Assembly (NCBI GenBank): GCA_003697085.1
Contig: RFFU01000091.1
Coordinates: 1 to 7,237, forward strand
Length of the DNA: 7,237 bases
Direction: 5' to 3'
Source: Candidatus Hydrogenedentota bacterium
GTDB taxonomy: Bacteria > UBA8481 > J006
Shown here: positions 1 through 6,264 of the stretch, in pieces
Layout of the letters: each line of letters begins with the position of its first letter
Numbering within the stretch: position 1 is the stretch's first letter
Made by a program: the position numbers and the translations under genes
The notes under the pieces: generated by a model
The model's database searches: none
What the model was told of the DNA's origin: nothing
The model's input: the letters and a program-made list of their open reading frames with translations, nothing else

Positions 1-21
1 CGATACCGTTTCCTGTTTCAT
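1..21 (-). CDS. Start of a further gene, cut by the window edge
   Basis: Only seven codons are visible, reading M-K-Q-E-T-V-S, so no product can be named. The start is supported by position and translation signals. The ATG shares an ATGA overlap with the TGA stop of the upstream lipoprotein gene, and a GGAGGG sequence lies five bases before it on the minus strand. This arrangement is typical of translational coupling within an operon. Because the upstream gene looks like the N-terminal part of a SurA/PpiC chaperone, a folding factor is possible here, but that is inference from context only. Confidence 0.55.
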
Positions 22-515
22 CGAACCCTCCAGGGGTAAGTCTCCACGCGCTTCCGCGCTCGCATCTCCTCCACACGATCGAACAGCGCCCGACGGGCGG
101 CGGTCTCCGATTCCGCGCTCTCGGCCAAGGCGTGTCCCAGTTCCCGAATCAGAATCCGCTCGCGGGCCGCCTCGATCTCCCTCCGCACCTCTCGTTTCCG
201 CTCCAAACCCATCTCCTCCGCCACGGCGGTCATCAACTGGCGATCGACCCAATTCCGCACATACTCGGCGATCTGCTCCGACGTCAAAGAATGTTTCGGA
301 TCGATCGTCTCAAAATCCTCGACCGTAAGATAACGGTCTCCGACGCGAGCCACAACCTCCTCCGGAGCGGGCACATTCTTCTCCGCAATCGCGGCCTTCG
401 CCGGCGCGGGGTTCGTCGTTCGCGGGGCCGGTTTCTTCTTTTCCACGGCTCCGCCGCAGGAAACCACTGGAAGCAGCAGAAGAACTAACAAGAGCCTGTA
501 AAGTCGCCGATACAT
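18..515 (-). CDS. SurA/PpiC-N-like lipoprotein, short
   Basis: This 165-residue protein begins with an arginine-containing N-region, a leucine-rich hydrophobic stretch (about residues 7-18) and a lipobox V-V-S-C with Cys20, so it is predicted to be lipidated. No Asp follows the Cys, which by the enterobacterial rule favours the outer membrane. Residues 24-50 form a Lys/Pro/Ala linker. Residues 54-145 (VVARVGDRYLTVEDF, then a helical VRNWVDRQLMTAVAEEMG segment and basic helices) resemble the N-terminal chaperone region of SurA/PpiC proteins. The catalytic parvulin domain that normally follows is absent, since the protein stops at about 165 residues. I chose the ATG at 515 because it directly precedes the signal peptide. 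The frame is open further upstream, but that extension is not signal-like. No strong ribosome binding site is seen. The downstream gene overlaps its stop codon, so the two are probably co-transcribed. Confidence 0.75.
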   Translation of the reverse strand: MYRRLYRLLLVLLLLPVVSCGGAVEKKKPAPRTTNPAPAKAAIAEKNVPAPEEVVARVGDRYLTVEDFETIDPKHSLTSEQIAEYVRNWVDRQLMTAVAEEMGLERKREVRREIEAARERILIRELGHALAESAESETAARRALFDRVEEMRARKRVETYPWRVR

Positions 516-595
516 AGAAGCGGAAGAATATCCGCGGTTTCGGTCGGCGAAAAGCGCTTCCTGGCCTGAAGGAACGTCTCGGGAACCTTGCGTAC

Positions 596-624
596 TGTAC
601 AACGAACGGCGGTCTCTGTATGAT
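596..624 (+). promoter_or_regulatory. Candidate sigma70-type promoter for the MinD/FlhG-like gene
   Basis: TGTACA (596-601) and TATGAT (619-624) are separated by 17 bases and match the sigma70 consensus hexamers at 4/6 and 5/6 positions. Transcription would start near 631 and give a leader of about 50 bases before the TTG start at 683. The in-frame ATG at 620 lies inside the -10 hexamer, so it could not be in the transcript if this promoter is used. The prediction is by eye, with no experimental support. Confidence 0.35.
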
Positions 625-682
625 TCGGAGATTCGGACTGTCGGACGGCGGAAGAAAAGGAAGAGGAAAAGGGGAGAGGAAT

Positions 683-1798
683 TTGAGCAAGATACTGGAG
701 CTTTTGCAGCGAATCGAAACACCGAAGCGGAAACTCTTTGAACTTCCTCCTCCCCCGGCGGCCTCCGCCCCGGACCTGGAAGCTGACATCGACGAAGAAG
801 AGATCGATCCCACCATCGACACGCGGCTCGTTCCCATCGCCAGCGGGAAGGGCGGGGTGGGAAAGACCAACGTCGCCGTCAATCTCTCGATCGCGTTGGC
901 GGATCGGCTGGAAAAGGTAAATCCGAACGGGCGCGTCATCCTTGTGGACTGTGACTTCGGTCTTCCGAATGCAGATATCCTCCTTGGAACGCGGGACACG
1001 CGGACCATCGACGATTTTGTCAAGAAACGGATCACGCGTTTGAGCGAGGCGGCGGTTCCGACGGCCGTCCGGCGCCTCTTCTTCCTCTCCGGTTCCGCGA
1101 CTCCCTCCCGTACGCTTTCCAACCTCCATTACCAACAAAGGCAGAAATTCCTCCGCCACCTCAGAAGCCTCAGAGCGGACTTCATCGTCCTCGACCTGGG
1201 AGCCTCGGTTCATTTCGAAGTGGTGGACTTCTTCGCGATGGTAAATACCGGCATCATCGTGACGAATCCGGAGCCCACAGCGTTGCGGGATTCGTTCCTT
1301 TTCCTGCGCACGGTGATCCTGCGGAAGATTCAACAAGAGATGAAACAGTCTCCCGCGGTTGCGGATCTGCTCAACCGCCTCGATCGCGGGGAACTCGAGG
1401 TTCCCAGCATCCCCGGCCTCTTGCGGGAACTCCAACGCGCCGGGCGATTCTTCGAACACAAGACGCTCAGGGCCGTCCTCGAAAGCGTTCAACCGAAGAT
1501 CATCGTCAATCGCGCCGATCATTTCGACGAAGGACTCGAGGTCATCCGCCGATTCCGCTCCGAGACCAAAAAGGAATTGGGAATCGAAGTCTCCTACCTC
1601 GGGCCCGTCCTCCAAGACGACAACGTCGTGCGCGCCGTCAAGGAAGGAACCCCCTTCCTGCGACGTTTTCCGGAATGCGACGCCAGCCACTGGATCCGCA
1701 ACATTGCCGAGCGCATCTCGGAGAACCGAGATTTCGAGATCGAGAAGAATTACTTCTCCTTCGGCTCCTACCTCAAACGCCTCTTCGGAGGCTCTTAA
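683..1798 (+). CDS. MinD/FlhG-family (ParA-like) P-loop ATPase
   Basis: This 371-residue member of the deviant Walker A ATPase family acts in the cytoplasm and probably binds the membrane. The ATP-site motifs are clear: SGKGGVGKT (Lys56 signature lysine, Lys61), VDCDFGLPNADILLG (Asp89/Asp91, switch I) and FIVLDLGAS (about 168-175, Walker B/switch II). A KIIVNRAD strand (272-279) and the YLGPVLQDD segment follow, as in the LDLG-type FlhG/MinD relatives found in deltaproteobacteria. The last residues, S-Y-L-K-R-L-F-G-G-S, closely resemble the membrane-targeting helix of E. coli MinD. I chose TTG at 683 because GGGGAG lies six bases upstream. An in-frame ATG at 620 would add 21 Arg/Gly-rich residues, but it has no ribosome binding site and sits in a putative -10 box. 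Residues 23-45 include a Pro-rich tether. No FlhF or MinC gene is visible nearby, so whether it positions flagella, a division site or another apparatus is open. Confidence 0.88.
   Translation: MSKILELLQRIETPKRKLFELPPPPAASAPDLEADIDEEEIDPTIDTRLVPIASGKGGVGKTNVAVNLSIALADRLEKVNPNGRVILVDCDFGLPNADILLGTRDTRTIDDFVKKRITRLSEAAVPTAVRRLFFLSGSATPSRTLSNLHYQQRQKFLRHLRSLRADFIVLDLGASVHFEVVDFFAMVNTGIIVTNPEPTALRDSFLFLRTVILRKIQQEMKQSPAVADLLNRLDRGELEVPSIPGLLRELQRAGRFFEHKTLRAVLESVQPKIIVNRADHFDEGLEVIRRFRSETKKELGIEVSYLGPVLQDDNVVRAVKEGTPFLRRFPECDASHWIRNIAERISENRDFEIEKNYFSFGSYLKRLFGGS
1779..1792 (+). promoter_or_regulatory. Small cUUCGg hairpin over the end of the ATPase gene
   Basis: GCCTC (1779-1783) and GAGGC (1788-1792) flank TTCG, giving a five-pair stem with a very stable C(UUCG)G tetraloop six bases before the gene's last base. 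It could be an RNA 3' structure, but no T-run follows directly, so it is not a convincing intrinsic terminator. The bases also encode the R-L-F-G-G tail, so the structure may be coincidental. Confidence 0.25.
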
Positions 1799-2232
1799 AA
1801 GGTGTCATTCTTCCATTTTGTCAATTTCAGACTCCTGAAACCACAAGAGTTAGATCAAACTCCACCATACGACAACGCATACATTCGTCGAGCCTACCGC
1901 CAACTAGGGCTCCGAAACCACACCGCCTTCGCTCTCGGAGGAAAATGTCTCGAAGGAAAGGCTCGGCCACACCGCGGGGCATATTCCGCCCTCGGCTTGG
2001 CATCGTCGGCTTTTCGCGGAAGTTGCGGGATATTTTCCGTTTTCCGCCTCGCATCAGTGACCGCTCACAGAGTCGGAACGTTGCAATTCGGTGGCTACGG
2101 CGGGCTCTGAAATGAGACCAACTTTCTGCGGCGAAGAAGGTGGCTTCGTTCCACGAAAGTCTCCGTTCTTCTCCAACAGAAGTTTACGGAAAGAGGAGAA
2201 AATCATAGGAAGAAAGCGAGGGTTGTCGGGAA
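1799..2232. other. 434-base stretch without a convincing gene
   Basis: I find no supported gene here. A GTG-started frame (1802-2110, 102 codons) has GGAGG ten bases upstream and starts three bases after the ATPase stop. Its product is not recognisable, lacks a consistent domain pattern, and is rich in Gly, Ser and Arg towards the end. A short segment, Y-I-R-R-A-Y-R-Q-L, is faintly reminiscent of the J-domain-like small proteins that sometimes follow such ATPases, but this is too weak to call. The stretch also holds a TTCGT-TCC-ACGAA inverted repeat (2145-2157) and presumably the exeA-like gene's promoter, which I could not identify. GAGGG at 2218-2222 serves as the ribosome binding site for the next gene. 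Confidence 0.5.
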
Positions 2233-3921
2233 ATGTATAAGGAGTTTTTCCATCTGGTGGATGAGCCGTTCCGAATGACACCGGATACGCGTTATCTCTT
2301 CCGGTCACGGCGGCACGAGGAGGCGATTTCGTCGCTGCTTTACGGCATCGGCGAAAAGAAGGGGTTCATCGTCATCACGGGGGAGATCGGAACGGGAAAG
2401 ACAACCCTGTGCCGCGCCCTGCTCAACCAACTCGATCCTCATACCAAAACGGCGATCATCCTCAACCCGTCCCTTTCCGCCTCCGAGCTCCTCCATGCAA
2501 TCGTGGACGATCTGGGGATCGAATTGAAGAAGAAGGAGCCGACACAGAAGGAACTGATGGACACGCTCAACGCGTTTCTTATCGAACAGGCGCGGGCCGG
2601 AGGAAACGTCGCGGTGATTATCGACGAGGCACAAAACCTCGACGTCAATGTTCTCGAGTTCATCCGGATGCTCTCAAACCTCGAGACGGAGCAGGAGAAA
2701 CTGCTCCAACTGATCCTGGTGGGGCAACCGGAACTGAATGAAATTCTCAAGATGGATCGGCTCGAGCAGCTCCGCCAGAGAATCGCCGTTCGATACCACA
2801 TCACTCCGCTGGAACGGGATGAGATTCCGGAGTACATTCGGCACCGGCTCAAGATCGCAGGGAACGAACGCGCCGTGAGTTTCGAGAAGGGAGCCGTTGA
2901 TGCGATCGCGGAATACACGGGGGGAACGCCCCGGCTGATCAACATCATCTGCGACAAATGCCTGCTTGCCGCGTACGCGCTCGAGACGAAGACGGTAACG
3001 GAAGCGATCGCACGAAAGGCGATCGTAGATCACGAGGGGCCGGTGTATCGACCGACGAGCGAACGGCGTCAACGAGCGGCGGCATCGTTAGGCGCGGCCG
3101 AGATCGGAGAAGAGTCCTGGGAAGAAGATAGGATTCCCGATGCGGCTGTTTCTCCTTCGCGGCCAGGCAACATCGTGGGGGGCGTTCTCCTGGGTGTTTT
3201 GGCCGCGGGAATCGTTCTGGTCATCCTTCATTCCGCCGGTCTTCGCGGCCGCGTCGACGAGCAACGCCGTTTACCGCGTAGCCCGGCCGTAGCGACGCCG
3301 GCGAGTCCGTCGAAGAAGGATTCGACCAAATCAGTATGGACCGAGAAGGCGGTGGAAAAGAGCACGGAGCCGGAAGTTGTTACGGCCGCGGGTGAGGTTC
3401 TTCGTCTCTGGGGAGCCGATCCGAAAGCGAAGAACTTCGCGGAAGCGGGGATGGCGGCCGTGCCGGTCATGACTGATCTTCCGACACTGGCGGCGATCAA
3501 TCTTCCCGCTCTTATCAAGGTTCTGGACAAACAAGAAAAGGAGGTCGCGCTCGTCGGCGTGACTCCTACATCCTACGAATTCTACCGCGGCGGGGAAGGA
3601 GGGTCCGAACCGATTGTCCGGTATCCGCGGGTCACACTCGACCGCGAGGGGCTCGTCAACGCCCGCATTCCTCTCCCGGCGAACTTCGCCTTCACGACGG
3701 CCTCACCCGCCGACCCCCGTCTCTCGAAGATGCTCGACGATGCACTCGAACGCCTCGGCGTCGTGGTTCCCTGGAAAAACCGCCGACGGGAACCGCTCGC
3801 CCGCCGCGTCCTCCGTTTCCAATCCGCCGCCGGTCTGCCGGTGGACGGAGTCGTCGGTCCGCTCACCTGGTGCGCCCTCGTTTCCTATTCCCATCCGGAA
3901 TACCCGAGCCTGAGGAAGTGA
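2233..3921 (+). CDS. exeA: ExeA/GspA-type AAA ATPase with C39-like and peptidoglycan-binding domains
   Basis: This 562-residue inner-membrane protein has the ExeA/GspA layout. The start, MYKEFFHLVDEPFRMTPD, is the family's typical opening. The cytoplasmic AAA ATPase shows Walker A GEIGTGKTT (50-59), Walker B VAVIIDEAQ (126-134, Asp131/Glu132), a sensor segment LILVGQPEL (160-168), an LRQRI arginine region (180-184) and GGTPRLIN (230-237). A single membrane span covers about 314-336. The periplasmic part begins with a basic linker, then a C39-peptidase-like region (about 385-470, starting EVLRLWGAD) with no cysteine, so probably not a protease. A type 1 peptidoglycan-binding domain follows (about 497-551, RRVLRFQSAAGLPVDGVVGP). 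In Aeromonas and Vibrio, ExeA/GspA works with GspB to get the type II secretin assembled across peptidoglycan. The GspB-like gene starts four bases downstream. No other type II secretion genes are visible, so the client apparatus is unknown. Confidence 0.92.
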   Translation: MYKEFFHLVDEPFRMTPDTRYLFRSRRHEEAISSLLYGIGEKKGFIVITGEIGTGKTTLCRALLNQLDPHTKTAIILNPSLSASELLHAIVDDLGIELKKKEPTQKELMDTLNAFLIEQARAGGNVAVIIDEAQNLDVNVLEFIRMLSNLETEQEKLLQLILVGQPELNEILKMDRLEQLRQRIAVRYHITPLERDEIPEYIRHRLKIAGNERAVSFEKGAVDAIAEYTGGTPRLINIICDKCLLAAYALETKTVTEAIARKAIVDHEGPVYRPTSERRQRAAASLGAAEIGEESWEEDRIPDAAVSPSRPGNIVGGVLLGVLAAGIVLVILHSAGLRGRVDEQRRLPRSPAVATPASPSKKDSTKSVWTEKAVEKSTEPEVVTAAGEVLRLWGADPKAKNFAEAGMAAVPVMTDLPTLAAINLPALIKVLDKQEKEVALVGVTPTSYEFYRGGEGGSEPIVRYPRVTLDREGLVNARIPLPANFAFTTASPADPRLSKMLDDALERLGVVVPWKNRRREPLARRVLRFQSAAGLPVDGVVGPLTWCALVSYSHPEYPSLRK

Positions 3922-3925
3922 CGCC

Positions 3926-5239
3926 GTGAGCATTATTCACGACGCGCTTCGAAAAGGTAAACCGGGAACAGCCCCCCGAATCGTTCCGCCTTCCTCGAAA
4001 CGAACCGCTTCCGTCAAGCCCGACTCCCCGTGGATTCCCGCGCTTCTGGGGTTCGCCGGCGTGATCGCCGCGGCTTTGATCACCTGGTCACTGGCTCGCG
4101 GGCCTGAAATACGGGTCGTGACGATCGAAGCGCCATCGCGTCCCCCCTCCGCCGCGCGCTCTGAACCAAGTCTCAGTTCTTCCTCGCCCCGCGAAAAACC
4201 CTTGCCTGCTCGAACATCTCCCAACTCCGAACCGCTTGTTCTGGCATTCAACAAGGTTCCGCCCCGTTCAACCTACACGCTTCCTCAGATTCCTCTCACC
4301 TTTCAGCGGAGGCCCACACCTCCCGCTCCCCTTCCCTCTTCCTCTTCCTTCCCCTCCGGAGAGATTTCTCCCTCGGAAGAAGAAACGACGGGACGTGAGT
4401 CGACGGAAGGCAAGGTCGGCTCGGAGGAGCCCCCCTTCGCGGAAGATGTCGCTCATCAGGAAGCGGCTCCGGAACGCCCTGCGGCGCAAGAATTAACGCC
4501 GTCTCAAATGCCTTCCCCACCACTCGATGTCTCGGCCGCGAATCGCCCCGCCGCCTCGAAAGTTCCAGTGAGCGAAGAAGTACCGGAACCGGTAATCCCA
4601 CCTTCCTCCACCGGGGAGAAAAACGAGGAAAGTACGCCACCAGCCGGTGCCGACGCCGTTTCGATGGGCGCGGGTCCTCGCGAACCTTCCCCGAAAATTC
4701 ATTCGACTCCCGCGACTCCGGAAGAGGAAACCGGGGGTGAGCCGGAAACCTCCGACGCTCCCGTTATCATTCCGGTCCAAAAGGCTCCGCGGATTCCCCT
4801 GCCACGCCCTCAGACGGACGAGGACCTACCGCCGGATGCCGTGACAATCTCGCTGGGAGGCGGAACACTCCAGAGCCTTATCGGACGTGTCACCGTAAAC
4901 GGGGAGGAAGCGATTCCCGGTCGTGTCTTGGGAATCGGCGACAAAATTCGGACGGAACGGGCTTCGAACGCAACGCTTGCCATCGGGGGAGCGGTGATCG
5001 AGGTTCAGCCGTTTACGCGGCTCGAGATTCTCCAGACGGAGGTTCATTCGCGCCGTAACCATCCCTTGGAGGAATACACGACCCTCTTTCTCGAACGAGG
5101 TTCCCTCGATGTCGTTCTTCGGCGAATCGAAGGCTCCTTCACGATCAAGACTCCGACGAAGACCTTCACGCGTCAAAGCGGCGCCTTCACAATCACGCAG
5201 CCCGCAAAGGGTGAGCCTCGGTTGGTTTCCCGCTACTGA
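3926..5239 (+). CDS. GspB-like membrane protein with C-terminal FecR-like domain
   Basis: This 437-residue protein starts at a GTG with GAGGA nine bases upstream, four bases after the exeA-like stop, so translation is probably coupled. The opening M-S-I-I-H-D-A-L-R-K matches the GspB/ExeB signature (MSxILDALKK). A single membrane span lies at about 36-57. Residues 60-300 are a long low-complexity linker rich in Pro, Ser, Glu and Ala, suited to crossing the periplasm. Residues 307-428 look like a FecR domain: LIGRVTVNGEEAIPGRVLG, then IGDKIRTERASNATLAIGG, FLERGSLDVVL and FTIKTPT. GspB proteins usually end in a different globular domain, and I do not see it. A role as the partner of the neighbouring ATPase in building a secretin-type envelope complex is inferred from the N-terminus and the context. 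The FecR part might bind peptidoglycan, a secretin or a signalling partner. Confidence 0.8.
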   Translation: MSIIHDALRKGKPGTAPRIVPPSSKRTASVKPDSPWIPALLGFAGVIAAALITWSLARGPEIRVVTIEAPSRPPSAARSEPSLSSSSPREKPLPARTSPNSEPLVLAFNKVPPRSTYTLPQIPLTFQRRPTPPAPLPSSSSFPSGEISPSEEETTGRESTEGKVGSEEPPFAEDVAHQEAAPERPAAQELTPSQMPSPPLDVSAANRPAASKVPVSEEVPEPVIPPSSTGEKNEESTPPAGADAVSMGAGPREPSPKIHSTPATPEEETGGEPETSDAPVIIPVQKAPRIPLPRPQTDEDLPPDAVTISLGGGTLQSLIGRVTVNGEEAIPGRVLGIGDKIRTERASNATLAIGGAVIEVQPFTRLEILQTEVHSRRNHPLEEYTTLFLERGSLDVVLRRIEGSFTIKTPTKTFTRQSGAFTITQPAKGEPRLVSRY

Positions 5240-5308
5240 ATCCCGGCGGTGCCGCGCATCCGAGGGCGAACCGATGGACCATTTTCCTAGGACGGAACCT
5301 GCCCCCAA

Positions 5309-5356
5309 CGCGGGACGGCCGTCAGGACCGTCCCCGCGATTTCCTCGTTTTTCTCG
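5309..5356 (+). terminator. Likely intrinsic terminator after the exeA/gspB-like pair
   Basis: GGGACGG (5312-5318) pairs with CCGTCCC (5328-5334) around a nine-base loop. After a single bulged C, three more pairs (5309-5311 with 5336-5338) extend the stem to ten pairs. A T-rich stretch, including TTTTT at 5348-5352, follows about ten bases later. It lies 70 bases after the gspB-like stop. The delayed T-run makes it less than ideal. Confidence 0.5.
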
Positions 5357-5363
5357 TTTCGCG

Positions 5364-5405
5364 CCGAGGGCTTTCCGTGACAATTCGTCGAACGAAAGCC
5401 CTCGG
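5364..5405. terminator. 12-bp perfect hairpin between convergent genes
   Basis: CCGAGGGCTTTC (5364-5375) and GAAAGCCCTCGG (5394-5405) form a perfect 12-pair stem with an 18-base loop. It sits between the gspB-like gene (+) and the secreted Cys/His protein gene (-), 19 bases past the latter's stop. Neither strand has a T-run directly after the stem, so it may block RNA polymerase or protect 3' ends in either direction rather than act as a textbook terminator. Confidence 0.55.
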
Positions 5406-5423
5406 AATCATCGAATGAATCTT

Positions 5424-5855
5424 TCAATACGGTTGCGAAGCCGCTCCTTCCGATTTCTTCGCGTGAATCTCGAAGGGGTAGACGGCGGCGATCCCGTGAC
5501 GAACCATAACCTTCCCCCTGACCTCCACTTCCTGTCCCGCCAGGTCCGCCAATCCCTCGAGCAATTTCCCGTGATCGCCGGTAACGATATAGATCGTCTC
5601 GTCGCTCTCGTTGAGCACTCCCAACGGCCCACCGGCTTTCGCACAGGTTACAGCGCAGGCTTGATGCTTCTTCCCGCGGGCACCGTGATCGAGGTAACAC
5701 CCGAGATCAATCAATTCTCCCCGAAGGACGACTCCTTCGTGCCCCCCTGAACGTCCCTTTGCCTCGACACCCGGCCGGGCGAAAAAGAAGACCGCGCCCG
5801 CCATAAGAAGCGCGCTCCCGATAACCACGGAGAAACGAAACCCTTTTCTTTTCAT
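5424..5855 (-). CDS. Small exported protein with Cys/His cluster, possibly OB-fold
   Basis: I do not recognise a named gene. The 143-residue protein has a basic N-terminus, a hydrophobic segment (about 8-26) and a possible signal-peptidase site after V-E-A (residues 30-32). It is therefore exported or anchored by an uncleaved signal. Residues 43-132 look like a small beta-rich domain, perhaps OB-like: RGELIDLGCYLDHG, then KHQACAVTCAKAGGPLGVL, TIYIVTGDHGKLLEGLADLAG and VEVRGKVMVRHGI. Cys53, His57, His64, Cys67 and Cys71 form a tight C-x3-H-x6-H-x2-C-x3-C cluster that could bind a metal or a redox cofactor. The ATG at 5855 has GGAGG seven bases upstream. The DsrE-family gene ends 55 bases before it on the same strand, so the two are probably one transcript. 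The function is unknown, and a periplasmic redox or metal role is inference. Confidence 0.8.
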   Translation of the reverse strand: MKRKGFRFSVVIGSALLMAGAVFFFARPGVEAKGRSGGHEGVVLRGELIDLGCYLDHGARGKKHQACAVTCAKAGGPLGVLNESDETIYIVTGDHGKLLEGLADLAGQEVEVRGKVMVRHGIAAVYPFEIHAKKSEGAASQPY

Positions 5856-5910
5856 TCCAACACCTCCAACACTTTTTTCATTTCTTACCCAATACTTACC
5901 CGTCGCCGGG

Positions 5911-6264
5911 TCAGAACGTCAGCAAATGATAGCCGTCCCGGAGATACCTTCTCACACTCGGGTGGCCGTCGAATTCATCGAGGAGGGATATCCCGATTTT
6001 CTCGACTGTCTCCGCCACGCCGAAGGCCTTCGCGCAATAGGAACACGCTCCACCGATGCACTCCTTCACCTCCGAGAAGAGGCGATGGTACTTGTGTGAG
6101 GCTTCGGCCAACGCTCCCGGCCACAACGTAGCGGCACCGTCGAAAATAAGAATAACCTCTTCGCCGGCCTCCTTCAACTCTTTTACGGTCTCAAGAGCAT
6201 TCGCCATCCGGCCCCACCCTTCTTTCGACTCATCGCTCGCGAGCAACACTACCGCAACCTTCAT
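5911..6264 (-). CDS. DsrE-family protein with three cysteines
   Basis: This 117-residue cytoplasmic protein fits the DsrE/DsrF/TusD-like fold. It opens with a beta strand (KVAVVLLAS), has a helix containing RMANALETVKEL, then the strand EEVILIFDGAATLWP typical of DsrE relatives. Near the C-terminal third it has ECIGGACSYCAKAFGV, with Cys69, Cys74 and Cys77. In DsrE-type proteins a cysteine around this place can carry a persulfide in sulfur transfer, so a sulfur-relay or redox role is plausible but unproven. The length is normal for the family. A GTG three codons upstream is in frame but overlaps the GGGAGG ribosome binding site, so I chose the ATG at 6264, eight bases after that site. It probably leads a two-gene operon with the exported Cys/His protein gene downstream. 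Confidence 0.85.
   Translation of the reverse strand: MKVAVVLLASDESKEGWGRMANALETVKELKEAGEEVILIFDGAATLWPGALAEASHKYHRLFSEVKECIGGACSYCAKAFGVAETVEKIGISLLDEFDGHPSVRRYLRDGYHLLTF

Noticed and set aside
588-593. TTGCGT as the -35 box of the ATPase promoter
   Set aside because: The distance to TATGAT is 25 bases, too long for sigma70; TGTACA at 596-601 gives 17.
620-682. ATG start and 21 extra residues of the MinD/FlhG-like ATPase
   Set aside because: No ribosome binding site, overlap with a TATGAT box and an atypical Arg/Gly-rich sequence; the TTG at 683 is better supported.
485-1690. Long minus-strand open frame opposite the ATPase gene
   Set aside because: It is antisense to a gene with clear Walker motifs and has no recognisable domain; a codon-bias shadow.
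1802-2110. 102-codon GTG-started frame after the ATPase gene
   Set aside because: A GGAGG is present, but the product shows no domain pattern and the similarity to J-domain-like proteins is too faint to call a gene.
5109-5750. Plus-strand open frame across the end of the gspB-like gene and beyond
   Set aside because: It overlaps the FecR-like coding region in another frame, passes through two hairpins and is antisense to the Cys/His protein gene.
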